Of a DNA stretch of 38,033 nucleotides, positions 1 to 5,899 are shown one piece after another; the first letter of the stretch is position 1, and the number at the start of each line of letters is the position of its first letter. The notes below the pieces were generated by a model. It made no database searches and was not told where the DNA came from. It saw only the letters and a program-made list of their open reading frames with translations. This DNA comes from an uncultured Bacilli bacterium (lineage in GTDB: Bacteria > Bacillota_I > Bacilli_A > RF39 > UBA660), in NCBI GenBank assembly GCA_947629475.1, contig CANRDV010000007.1, positions 1 to 38,033 on the forward strand, written 5' to 3'. The position numbers and the translations under genes were made by a program.

Positions 1-230
1 ATATTTTTAATAATTGTATCAACATCAAATCCTTGTTCAAAAATATTTAAAAACTGAGGTTGTAAAGCAAAATTTATTTCAATATAAACTTTATAATTTT
101 CTTCACCAAAATTTCTAATTGCATTAGTTTTTCCAATTTGACCTGCACCTTTAATTATTAAAGGTAAATGGTCTTTTTCATTTTTCCATTTAACTAAATA
201 ATCATCTATTTTTCTTTTTAATCTAGCCAT
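1..230 (-). CDS. AAA ATPase, DUF4143-type (N-terminal part, runs off window)
   Basis: I translated this partial gene by hand because it is missing from the ORF track. It starts at an ATG at 230 behind a GGAGATG ribosome site and is still open at base 1. The 76 visible residues begin MARLKRKIDDYLVKW and contain a P-loop, GAGQIGKT, at about residues 28-35, followed by a strand ending in YIEINF. This matches the N-terminus of the AAA_14/DUF4143 ATPases, which are common chromosomal proteins of poorly known role. It lies just beyond the left end of the integrated element, so it is a flanking chromosomal gene. The family call rests on the P-loop and the general pattern only. Confidence 0.7.
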   Translation of the reverse strand, partial: MARLKRKIDDYLVKWKNEKDHLPLIIKGAGQIGKTNAIRNFGEENYKVYIEINFALQPQFLNIFEQGFDVDTIIKN

Positions 231-360
231 TTTTTCATCTCCAAATAAAACTTATCACAAAAATTGCATAAAATCAAGCATATATTATCACAAAAAAACA
301 GTCCTAAATATTAAAGTACATAAATAAAACCCTTATAAAAAAGGGTAATATACATACATA

Positions 361-404
361 TGGCGTTCCCAGTAGGAATCGAACCTACATTTAACCCTTA
401 GGAG
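361..404 (-). pseudogene. 3' half of host tRNA-Arg(CCU), displaced by the element
   Basis: Read on the minus strand this is CTCCTAA (anticodon loop), GGGTT (anticodon stem 3' side), a 4-nt variable loop, T-arm GTAGG-TTCGATT-CCTAC, acceptor TGGGAAC, G and an encoded CCA. Upstream of the loop the sequence becomes unrelated element DNA, and no GTTCCCA-like 5' acceptor strand or D-arm is present. The missing half is at 33978-34015: GTTCTCA pairs with TGGGAAC over seven positions (one U-G), and GACCC pairs with GGGTT. The fragment cannot form a tRNA by itself. Confidence 0.93.
398..404. other. attL core (7-bp crossover sequence)
   Basis: TTAGGAG on the plus strand is the reverse complement of the full anticodon loop CTCCTAA. 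It is identical at attR (33978-33984), while the bases on either side differ at the two junctions. A 7-bp segment is the usual length of a tyrosine-recombinase overlap region. The exact cleavage positions are inferred. Confidence 0.85.
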
Positions 405-640
405 AAACTCAGCCGTCATTTCAAATACTGTTTGTTTTTTTTCAAAACCTTGATTTATTTGAAAAAATCAAGACTTATTTGAACATTTTAGAAATTTGAT
501 TTTTTGTTTTTTTTAAATTATTTTAAATCTTTTAACAAAAATTTGCGAACTTTTTGCGAACATTTATCAAAAAATGCTATCCGTAAATTTTTCCCATATT
601 CCATAAGGAACATTTATAACATTATTATAACAAATTTTTC
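405..640. other. Left attachment arm with two tandem integrase arm-type sites
   Basis: This gene-free stretch between the tRNA remnant and integrase holds two direct copies of TTTGCGAAC at 542-550 and 553-561 (11-bp period), followed by ATTTA. The same pair, with one change, occurs at the right end. A hairpin, CTTGATTT/AAATCAAG, lies at about 449-472, and TTATTTGAA occurs twice around it. Such repeats inside an attachment arm could bind excisionase or integrase. Binding is inferred from position and pairing, not shown. Confidence 0.65.
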
Positions 641-672
641 AAAAAAAGTTTCATTTTTTATTTGAAACTTTT
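641..672 (-). terminator. Intrinsic terminator of the integrase operon
   Basis: On the minus strand AAAAGTTTCA and TGAAACTTTT form a 10-bp stem with a 9-base A-rich loop, followed by TTT. The 5' arm lies in the last codons of integrase and the stop codon is in the loop. The U-run is short and interrupted, so strength is uncertain. Confidence 0.6.
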
Positions 673-2472
673 AATTGGAGTAATTATAAATTCATTCCCA
701 TATTTATTTTTCCCTTCTTCTAACCAATCCCATAGATTATTAATATTAACATTTGAAACATCAAGATATCTAAATTCTGGATATTTATTATCAATATAAT
801 CCTTTATCTTTTTCATTTTTTCATTTATGGAACAATTTTCAGGAATCATATAATCTGTTAATTCTTCAATAACATCTAATTTAGTAAACTTAATTCCTGT
901 ATATAATGTTACTAACTCATCAAAACTAATCTTCCTTTCTCTATCATTATCTATTGGATTCTCACAATTATAATATTTATCAAATATTGATAATGCTTCC
1001 TTTTTCATTTCTCTATTTGAATGTGTATAAATGAATGTTGTTGATAATTGAGAATGTCCCATTAACTTTTGAACATCAGCAGGAGATAAATTAGAATTAT
1101 CATTCATTTGCATAGAACAATAACTATGCCTTAATCCATGAAAAGATACATATTTTTTTATATTATGTCGCTTCGTAAAATCTCTCCATTTACTTGAAGG
1201 AGAATCTGGGAACATAATTCCACCATTTCTTCCTAAAAATAAATTATTAGGTGCAACATAATCAATATTGCTTTTTTCGAATCTACGAATTATCCGTTCT
1301 CTAAGTTTTAAATATTCTTTAAGACAATCTGCACAAAAACTTGGAATTGGAACTTCTCTTACACTTCCCTTTGTTTTTGTTGCCTTTTCCACAATTTTTT
1401 TGTTTTGATAATCCCAAACAACTGCTCTATTTACTTTTACAACATTATTATCAAAATCAATATCTTCAACATGAAGTCCTAAAATTTCTCCTCTCCTTAA
1501 TCCTGTACAAATTGCAAGAGTAAATAAAGCTTCAGTTAAAGCATCTTCTTTTTTTAATAACTCTAATATATTTATTAATTCTTGAACATTATAAGATTTT
1601 TTTTCTACATTAGAAACACTAGGACATTTTACTTTAGTTACTGGATTGCTTTCTATATAATCCCATAAAACTGCTTTGTTAAATATTTTTCTTAAACACC
1701 TATATATACCATTAACAGTTGTAGGTGATAATTTTTTAGTATTACCATCTTTATCTTTTCTCACACAATCTCTATCTTTTAAATTATTTATAATTTTTTG
1801 AATCGTAAGTGCATCTACTTTATTTAAAGGAACATTTGCTATTTCTGGTAAAATATAATTTCTTAACTCCATTTTTCCACCAGCTATAGTTAAAGGACTT
1901 AATTCTTTTTCAGCATATTCTTTATAATAAAGTCTTACAAAATCAATAAACTTAATATTTCCTTTAAGAGCATTATTATTTTTTAAACTTAATTCAGCAA
2001 TTTTTTTATCTCTTTCCTTCCTTGCTTGAGCTAAAGTCCCAATAAAAATCGCAGAATAATAATCACCTTTTTGCCCACCATAATTTCCTTTTCTTATAAA
2101 TATTTTATATTTTTTTCCTTTTTCAATTTCATATATGTATTTATCAACTTTATCAAGTGATTCACTTTTCTTTGAACTTAGATTACTTGTATTTTTAACT
2201 TTTTTAGGTTTATCATTTTTAATTGAAAAATCATCAGGTTCTTCAGGTTCATCTGTTGTTCCAAAATATAAATCTTTCTTTTCTTCTGGATTAAGAGTTA
2301 ATCCATTTTCCTTTAATTTATCATCCCTTAATTTTATTGCATCCTCAAGTTTACCATCTATATATTCATCAAAATTAATCCTTTTATTTTCTTTTTTATC
2401 AACTTTTAGAAATTTTACTCTATATCTATTCTCTGAAATAAAATAAATATATTTTTCAACTTTAGTATTCAT
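658..2472 (-). CDS. int: Tyrosine integrase with duplicated arm-binding domain and C-terminal extension
   Basis: Site-specific recombinase expected to integrate and excise the element at the tRNA-Arg anticodon loop. The start chosen is the ATG at 2472 (MNTKVEKYIY), preceded by GGAGGGAAG; the track start 11 codons upstream lacks a site. In this numbering, residues about 5-58 and 109-161 are similar to each other (V-D/E-KYIY at the start, G-x-L-x3-A-x3-RD-x-K near the end), which suggests two AP2-like arm-binding domains. A core-binding domain follows. The catalytic set is visible: TGLRRGE (Arg about 326), a Lys in the TKTKGSVRE segment, HGLRH (His 445, Arg 448), GHS (His about 473) and Tyr about 482. 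About 120 residues follow the Tyr, much more than usual. Tn916-type integrases have about 400 residues; this one has 604. It is the last gene of its operon and overlaps nothing. Confidence 0.95.
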   Translation of the reverse strand: MNTKVEKYIYFISENRYRVKFLKVDKKENKRINFDEYIDGKLEDAIKLRDDKLKENGLTLNPEEKKDLYFGTTDEPEEPDDFSIKNDKPKKVKNTSNLSSKKSESLDKVDKYIYEIEKGKKYKIFIRKGNYGGQKGDYYSAIFIGTLAQARKERDKKIAELSLKNNNALKGNIKFIDFVRLYYKEYAEKELSPLTIAGGKMELRNYILPEIANVPLNKVDALTIQKIINNLKDRDCVRKDKDGNTKKLSPTTVNGIYRCLRKIFNKAVLWDYIESNPVTKVKCPSVSNVEKKSYNVQELINILELLKKEDALTEALFTLAICTGLRRGEILGLHVEDIDFDNNVVKVNRAVVWDYQNKKIVEKATKTKGSVREVPIPSFCADCLKEYLKLRERIIRRFEKSNIDYVAPNNLFLGRNGGIMFPDSPSSKWRDFTKRHNIKKYVSFHGLRHSYCSMQMNDNSNLSPADVQKLMGHSQLSTTFIYTHSNREMKKEALSIFDKYYNCENPIDNDRERKISFDELVTLYTGIKFTKLDVIEELTDYMIPENCSINEKMKKIKDYIDNKYPEFRYLDVSNVNINNLWDWLEEGKNKYGNEFIITPIKSFK

Positions 2473-2494
2473 ATAATTTCTTCCCTCCATAATT

Positions 2495-2833
2495 TTAAAT
2501 ATCATACTTAGTTTTTATTTTTTCCTTTTTCATTTCTCTATCTAACCATTTATCAACTTCTTCTTTACTAAACATTCGTTTATTTCCTATCAAGCAATAA
2601 GGTAATCCATCATTTTGAATTGATTTGTTTATATTATATCTAGTAAAAAATGGATAAGTTTCGATTAGTTCATCAATCGTATAAAGAATTTTAATATCAT
2701 CTTTCTCCCTTTCTTCAATGATATTCTGTTTCTTGTTATCATTTATATTAGTAGCATTAAATAAAGCTATAAAATCTTCTAGTGTCATGCCTTTAATAAA
2801 TTTAAAAATTTCTCTTTTATCATAATTATTCAT
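2495..2833 (-). CDS. xis: Excisionase-like winged-helix/MerR-type protein
   Basis: The C-terminal half reads like a helix-turn-helix_17 or excisionase domain: YTIDELIETYPFFTRYNINKSIQ, then LPYCLIGNKRMFSKEEVDKWLD, where the K-R-x-F-S-K-E-E-V-DKWL wing-and-helix ending is typical of MerR-type excisionases. The N-terminal half, about 55 residues, is charged and not recognised. The start chosen is the ATG at 2833 (MNNYDKREIF), because GAGG lies about 9 bases upstream; the track start is a GTG overlapping the previous gene. It sits directly before integrase in the same direction, the usual place for the recombination directionality factor. The excision role is inferred from domain and position. 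Confidence 0.75.
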   Translation of the reverse strand: MNNYDKREIFKFIKGMTLEDFIALFNATNINDNKKQNIIEEREKDDIKILYTIDELIETYPFFTRYNINKSIQNDGLPYCLIGNKRMFSKEEVDKWLDREMKKEKIKTKYDI

Positions 2834-2844
2834 CTTATTTTGCC

Positions 2845-3438
2845 TCACCCTTTCTCCAACTTATATTCATATACCCTTTCTTTTTGATTTAAAGGTCTAA
2901 TATTATTTTTTAAAATATCTTCCTTTGTAATAGAGAAGTCAAAACACCAGTATATTGCATCATCTTCATTAGTAAAGACTTCTAGTTCTGCTTTATTACG
3001 ATATATTCTTACTGCTTTAAATACATCATCTAATTTACAATAACAATAATAATTGTTAAATATAAAGTTATTTAGATTCTTGTTTTCTTCCAAATTATTT
3101 AAAATTTCTTCTGATACTTTTGCAACTATTGGAAAAAAACCTTTATCATAAATTTTAATACAATCAGTAGTTAATTGATAAAAATTATATTTTGATATAT
3201 ATTTTTTTATTATATCTTTAGTGTATGTATTTCTAATTTTAGATTTTAAAACATAACTTCTTTCATTTTTATCTCTTATTAAATACCAAGTTTCATTATA
3301 TTCATTATCAATAACCTCATAAATCCTTCTTATTATGTTCTTACTATCTAGTATTTCTAATTCTTCCTTACCTATTGATGGTAATTTACTCATACCATAA
3401 TAATAATTCCACATCACTTCAATTTCTCTTTTTTCCAT
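2845..3438 (-). CDS. Hypothetical protein of the integration module
   Basis: The ATG at 3438 (MEKREIEVMWNYYYG) has AAGGAG at good spacing and is preferred over the track start 20 codons upstream. The 197-aa product has no signal peptide or membrane segment. It is rich in Tyr, Asn and Lys, with a short Cys cluster (NNYYCYCKLDD) near residue 130 and a Trp-Cys pair (AIYWCFDF) further on. I do not recognise the family. It lies between small DpnD/MazF-like genes and the excisionase gene, so a role in control of excision is possible but unsupported. Confidence 0.7.
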   Translation of the reverse strand: MEKREIEVMWNYYYGMSKLPSIGKEELEILDSKNIIRRIYEVIDNEYNETWYLIRDKNERSYVLKSKIRNTYTKDIIKKYISKYNFYQLTTDCIKIYDKGFFPIVAKVSEEILNNLEENKNLNNFIFNNYYCYCKLDDVFKAVRIYRNKAELEVFTNEDDAIYWCFDFSITKEDILKNNIRPLNQKERVYEYKLEKG

Positions 3439-3546
3439 ATAAATTTCTCCTTTGCACATCAATAATATATTTTTCAAAAATAAATTACTAATGTACAAAT
3501 TTTTAGTTTGTATATTTGAAATTTTAATATGTGATATTTTAGTTTC

Positions 3547-3738
3547 TTATTTCCTTATACATTGAGCTTTATAAATAAAAAAAGGACTATCTGTAAAAGT
3601 CTTTTCAAGAGAAATATTTTTTTTAACATAATCATTTAATACTCGATCAACTTTTTCAATAGCTTTTTTTTTGCTAGTTTCCGACACCATCATACTAGCT
3701 TTTTCAATTTTCTTTACTGTTACCAAATATTTTTTCAT
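3547..3738 (-). CDS. Small DpnD/PcfM-like protein
   Basis: A 63-aa protein starting MKKYLVTVKKIEKASMMV and continuing SETSKKKAIEKVDRVLNDYV. The pattern is a strand with alternating hydrophobic residues, a second strand, then a helix in which E/K-A-x-E-x-V repeats. It resembles the DpnD/PcfM fold seen in three other small proteins of this element (4097-4288, 15612-15977, 27181-27402). Its ATG overlaps the end of the MazF-like gene by 4 bases, so translation is probably coupled. The biochemical role of the family is unknown. The assignment is by pattern only. Confidence 0.65.
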   Translation of the reverse strand: MKKYLVTVKKIEKASMMVSETSKKKAIEKVDRVLNDYVKKNISLEKTFTDSPFFIYKAQCIRK

Positions 3739-4100
3739 ATAATTTCAATCTCCTTTTCAATTCCTAACGATTTACAAATAGCTTTATTAACTCTTTTCAT
3801 TTCAGATTCGCTAATTACACCAACAAAACCTCTTAATCTTGACTTGTCAATCGTTCTTATTTGTTCTAATAAAACAATTGAATCAGGTCTTATTTTATCA
3901 AATTGTTTTAATAACACATGAGTTGGTATTAATTTTCCTTTATAAATCCACTTTGTTATTGGTGCAATAATAGTTGTATGACTATATTTATTTCCATCAT
4001 CATTTTGAAGAACCAATACAGGTCTTAAACCTCCTTGTTCATTACCAACAACTGGCTCTAAAGTTGCATAGAAAATACTGCCTCTTGTTACTTTTTTCAT
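3735..4100 (-). CDS. PemK/MazF-family toxin-like endoribonuclease
   Basis: A 121-aa protein, the usual length for MazF/EndoA. It opens with TRGSIFYATLEPVVGNEQGG-LRPVLVLQND, the family signature G-x-I/V-x-x-A-x-L-x-P-x-x-G-x-E-Q-x-G-x-RPVL-V-x-Q. HTTIIAPIT and then VLLEQIRTIDKSRL follow, the conserved later strands. Family members cut mRNA at short sequences and are normally neutralised by an adjacent MazE. No MazE-like gene is next to it: both neighbours are small DpnD/PcfM-like proteins overlapping it by 4 bases on each side. In elements of this type such proteins may act in control rather than killing. Family confidence is high; activity is not shown. Confidence 0.9.
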   Translation of the reverse strand: MKKVTRGSIFYATLEPVVGNEQGGLRPVLVLQNDDGNKYSHTTIIAPITKWIYKGKLIPTHVLLKQFDKIRPDSIVLLEQIRTIDKSRLRGFVGVISESEMKRVNKAICKSLGIEKEIEII

Positions 4101-4288
4101 TTACATTCTCCTCTCTTTTTAGCGATTTTATATTCAATTTTCGTACTATTACCAACACAATTTAATTTTAATATCTCAGTTTTATAAATTATTTCTTCAA
4201 CCATTTCCTTAGCTTCCTCTCTATTATTAGCTGTTAATTCAAATATGTTAGTTTTTATTTCATTAACTTTAACTTTAAATCTTTTCAT
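4097..4288 (-). CDS. Small DpnD/PcfM-like protein upstream of the MazF-like gene
   Basis: A 63-aa protein, MKRFKVKVNEIKTNIFELTANNREEAKEMVEEIIY, with the strand-strand-helix pattern (F-x-V-x-V-x-E-I, then A-x-N/S-x-E-E-A-x-E-x-V) of the DpnD/PcfM family. Its ATG overlaps the TGA of a 25-codon upstream ORF, and its stop overlaps the start of the MazF-like gene, so the three reading frames are translationally linked. It does not look like MazE, which has an AbrB fold, but its position would suit an unrelated antitoxin. That possibility is untested. Confidence 0.7.
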   Translation of the reverse strand: MKRFKVKVNEIKTNIFELTANNREEAKEMVEEIIYKTEILKLNCVGNSTKIEYKIAKKRGECK

Positions 4289-4362
4289 AACTTTTTCCTT
4301 TCCTTTTTATGTTCTAATGTCGATTGTTTAATAAAGTTCGCAAAAATATAAATATATTTCAT
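4285..4362 (-). CDS. Possible 25-aa upstream ORF
   Basis: Too short for the track. The ATG at 4362 has GGAG 8 bases upstream, and the frame reads MKYIYIFANFIKQSTLE and ends KKERKKL, with TGA overlapping the ATG of the next gene. The SD adjoins one arm of a 10-bp inverted repeat and the other arm lies inside the ORF, so it may be a regulatory leader peptide. Coding is plausible because of the SD and the stop-start overlap, but the length makes chance possible. Confidence 0.4.
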   Translation of the reverse strand: MKYIYIFANFIKQSTLEHKKERKKL

Positions 4363-4383
4363 TTCAATAACTCCAATCGACAT
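4317..4383. repeat. 10-bp inverted repeat enclosing an arm-type-like motif
   Basis: ATGTCGATTG at 4317-4326 and CAATCGACAT at 4374-4383 are perfect inverted copies 47 bp apart. Between them, at 4336-4344, is GTTCGCAAA, the reverse complement of the 9-bp TTTGCGAAC found in pairs at both element ends. The repeat may be an operator, or an RNA stem masking the SD of the 25-aa ORF. Function is inferred. Confidence 0.5.
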
Positions 4384-4394
4384 CAAATATATTT

Positions 4395-4648
4395 TTTTTA
4401 ATTAGTATTAAACAGCTAATTGCTAGTTAGCTTCATAGGAATTTCACCTTTCTGAGGTTCTCTCAGAACTGCTCCGATTGCTTGAATCTGTCGCTAAGCA
4501 GAAGTATCATTATACCTATTACCATCTTCGCATTACTAGTAGCAACCTAGTATTTATGGTCAAGTTTAATCGACAAGCGTACTTACCAATGTGCTTACAA
4601 TAATAGGAATGTGTTTAATAACTAAATATAATCAATTTTCAAAGAACT
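4395..4648 (-). ncRNA. Candidate structured RNA leader of the excision/integration operon
   Basis: This stretch of about 250 bases has no convincing gene and is richer in GC than its neighbours. On the minus strand it can form TTCTGAG-AGAAC-CTCAGAA (7-bp stem, 4450-4468), AGCTAA/TTAGCT (4414-4432), an ACTAG/CTAGT stem and a GTAT/ATAC stem, plus short GATT/AATC and AGG/CCT pairings. It lies between the terminator of the sigma-like gene and the first small gene of the int operon. A very short ORF, MKLTSN, with an AAGG site sits inside the last stem. I cannot match it to a riboswitch or intron class that I know. Confidence 0.5.
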
Positions 4649-4654
4649 CTTGTT

Positions 4655-4703
4655 CAAAAAATAGAACAAGTGAGAAAGAAGATATTTTATCCTTCTCACT
4701 TGT
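4655..4703 (-). terminator. Strong intrinsic terminator after the sigma-like gene
   Basis: On the minus strand ACAAGTGAGAA and TTCTCACTTGT form a perfect 11-bp stem with a 16-base loop, followed by TCTATTTTTT. The 3' arm can instead form CTTGTTC/GAACAAG (4649-4670) with sequence downstream. It separates the sigma-like gene from the int operon, so the int operon needs readthrough or its own promoter. Confidence 0.8.
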
Positions 4704-4731
4704 TTAGCACTTTAAAGTCAAAAAGTATAGT

Positions 4732-5211
4732 CTAATTTTTCAAAATTTTTGAAATTTTTTCCAAAGCTATATCTATAGAGAATTTAACTGCCATTTTAGT
4801 ACATTTTTCTTCCCTAGCAATTTGTTCAAATGTTTTATCCTCAAAGAAATATTTTTTGATTCTATTTTTTTGGATATCAGGTAAGGAATTAATAGCATTT
4901 TTTAATTGCTCATTTAAAATTAATTTTTCAACTTCTTCTTCAACACTTATGTTTTTATGTAAAGCTCTTTTATTTAAAGTTTCCTCGCATAATTTAGAAT
5001 GTTCAATATGTTTACTAAATTTATGTAATTCAGAAACATCCTCAAGTTCAAATTTATCAAATGCTTCATAAACTTTATCTGATATTTCAACTTTATGTAT
5101 TATCTTTTTATTATCAGTAAATTCTACTATATAAGTATCTTTGTCTTCATCATAACCTAAAATATAAGGATTATCCTTACTTTTGTTCCTTATTGGTAAT
5201 TTCTTTTTCAT
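4732..5211 (-). CDS. Sigma-70 region 4-like regulator (Tn916 Orf7-type)
   Basis: A 159-aa protein; the start is the ATG at 5211 behind AGGAGG, not the track start. The C-terminal 60 residues read NSLPDIQKNRIKKYFFEDKTFEQIAREEKCTKMAVKFSIDIALEKI, a sigma-70 region 4 helix-turn-helix (LP-x-x-x-x-x-I-x-x-x-x-F-x-x-x-T-x-x-x-I-A-x-x-x). The N-terminal half is acidic and carries no region 2, so it is a short sigma-like regulator like those placed near xis/int in Tn916-type elements. A role in switching on excision or transfer is inferred from that location. Expression appears tightly controlled: a leader ORF, an internal terminator-like hairpin and an SD-masking stem precede it. Confidence 0.8.
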   Translation of the reverse strand: MKKKLPIRNKSKDNPYILGYDEDKDTYIVEFTDNKKIIHKVEISDKVYEAFDKFELEDVSELHKFSKHIEHSKLCEETLNKRALHKNISVEEEVEKLILNEQLKNAINSLPDIQKNRIKKYFFEDKTFEQIAREEKCTKMAVKFSIDIALEKISKILKN

Positions 5212-5214
5212 TTT

Positions 5215-5255
5215 TCCTCCTATCAATTTTTTTTAAATTCAAAATTGATAGGTAG
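5215..5255 (-). promoter_or_regulatory. Hairpin masking the SD of the sigma-like gene
   Basis: On the minus strand CCTATCAATTTT and AAAATTGATAGG (5219-5230 and 5241-5252) form a 12-bp stem with a 10-base loop. The 3' arm runs directly into AGG of the SD, and CCT before the 5' arm can pair with it across one bulged A, so AGGAGG would be fully covered. The stop codon of the leader ORF (5239-5241) lies at the edge of the loop, so a ribosome finishing that ORF would open the stem. Confidence 0.7.
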
Positions 5256-5418
5256 GTGGAGAACGTATCCTTATAACATTAAAAAAAGAGCCGTCTACAC
5301 ATTTAAAAAAAGTGTAAACGACTCTAAACAACTTTAAATTTGTTTTATCATCTGCGATTGCAATATCCAAAGTTTTCCTTAAATTGAAATTACTACTACA
5401 ACTTATAAAATTCTGCAT
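5239..5418 (-). CDS. 59-codon leader ORF before the sigma-like gene
   Basis: One codon too short for the track. The ATG at 5418 has GTGAGG 5 bases upstream. The frame reads MQNFISCSSNFNLRKTLDIAIADD and continues through the terminator-like hairpin at 5281-5325 to a TGA in the loop of the SD-masking hairpin. The peptide has no recognisable domain, and the second half reflects the hairpin sequence. It is best explained as a regulatory leader whose translation affects both hairpins, though a decayed gene fragment is possible. Confidence 0.5.
   Translation of the reverse strand: MQNFISCSSNFNLRKTLDIAIADDKTNLKLFRVVYTFFKCVDGSFFNVIRIRSPPTYQF
5281..5325 (-). terminator. Terminator or attenuator upstream of the sigma-like gene
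   Basis: On the minus strand AGAGTCGTTTACAC pairs with GTGTAGACGGCTCT over 14 positions (two U-G pairs), with an 11-base loop and a following run of seven T. The G-U pairs exist only on the minus strand, so that is the working direction. It lies inside the leader ORF, which makes it a candidate translation-sensitive attenuator. Confidence 0.75.
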
Positions 5419-5494
5419 AATAACCTCACTACGGCAAGCGAATGTGAACTTATTATTACTAACTACTCCCTTACTACTCCTATTTTTTTTGTAC

Positions 5495-5500
5495 TATTAT
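5495..5500 (-). promoter_or_regulatory. Probable -10 box for the leader/sigma-like transcript
   Basis: TATAAT on the minus strand, about 77 bases upstream of the leader ORF start. The -35 position 17 bases further up reads TTAAAA, a poor match. Downstream on the transcript AGTAGT occurs twice near 5466-5481. No other feature was found in this part of the 5419-5580 gap. Confidence 0.4.
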
Positions 5501-5584
5501 AAAGCGATATCCTTTCATTTTAAAATTCAATTCAACTGCCTTACTATACAATTAAAATATAATTCAAACTTTTATATTAATAAA

Positions 5585-5643
5585 GGGCTAGGTTTTCCCG
5601 TTCTCTATAATGACAAATTATAGTTTTCGGTATTTTCTAGCCC
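5585..5643 (-). other. Nested hairpin, terminator or small structured RNA
   Basis: On the minus strand three stems are nested: GGGCTAG/CTAGCCC, CCG/CGG and CTATAAT/ATTATAG with a 5-base loop. The A-rich internal loops between them are nearly symmetric. TTTATTAATAT follows, which is a weak U-tract. It lies 29 bases after the 52-aa ORF, so termination of that transcript is the simplest reading, but the regular internal loops look more like a protein-binding RNA. Confidence 0.5.
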
Positions 5644-5671
5644 ATTTTATTTATTGATTTTAAACTAACAA

Positions 5672-5830
5672 TTAAAAGAATTCTTTAACTAAATTTTTAT
5701 CAACATCAAATATAATCACAGAATTAATTATAATAGTTACTTTTTTATTTTTTTTAACTAAAATAACTGATTTAGCTTTTATTTCAAAAATTTCTGTGAA
5801 TTTATCTAATTGTTCTTGATTCAACCTCAT
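5672..5830 (-). CDS. Hypothetical 52-aa protein
   Basis: Below the track cut-off. The ATG at 5828-5830 has GGGAG 6 bases upstream and the frame reads MRLNQEQLDKFTEIFEIKAK, then SVILVKKNKKVTIIINSVIIFDV, then DKNLVKEFF. The predicted layout is a helix, two strongly hydrophobic strands joined by a Lys-rich turn, and a short helix. It has a clear -10 box and a three-copy operator-like repeat, so it is very likely expressed. I do not recognise it. A small DNA-binding or sensor-type regulator is a guess based on context. Confidence 0.6.
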   Translation of the reverse strand: MRLNQEQLDKFTEIFEIKAKSVILVKKNKKVTIIINSVIIFDVDKNLVKEFF

Positions 5831-5854
5831 ATATACTCCCTACTTTATGAGAAA

Positions 5855-5899
5855 ATTATATCAAATTATTTTGTCGAAATTTGTCGAATTTTGTCGAAT
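5855..5899 (-). promoter_or_regulatory. Promoter with three tandem 10-bp repeats
   Basis: TTTGTCGAAW occurs three times without gaps at 5870-5879, 5880-5889 and 5890-5899, so all copies face the same side of the helix. A TATAAT -10 box for the 52-aa gene lies at 5855-5860 (minus strand), which puts the repeats over the -35 region. This is the layout of a repressor or activator operator. The binding protein is unknown. Confidence 0.7.

Noticed and set aside
361-435. Left tRNA-like sequence as a complete tRNA
   Set aside because: Only the anticodon loop, T-arm and acceptor 3' side are present; no matching 5' acceptor or D-arm exists upstream on the minus strand.
4097-4288. MazE antitoxin for the MazF-like protein
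   Set aside because: The sequence has a DpnD/PcfM-like strand-strand-helix pattern and no AbrB-type motif; kept as a non-MazE candidate partner only.
4395-4648. Group II intron, group I intron or T-box
   Set aside because: No domain V-like GAGCCG..CGGTTC hairpin, no P7/S group I core, no T-box sequence and no intron ORF.
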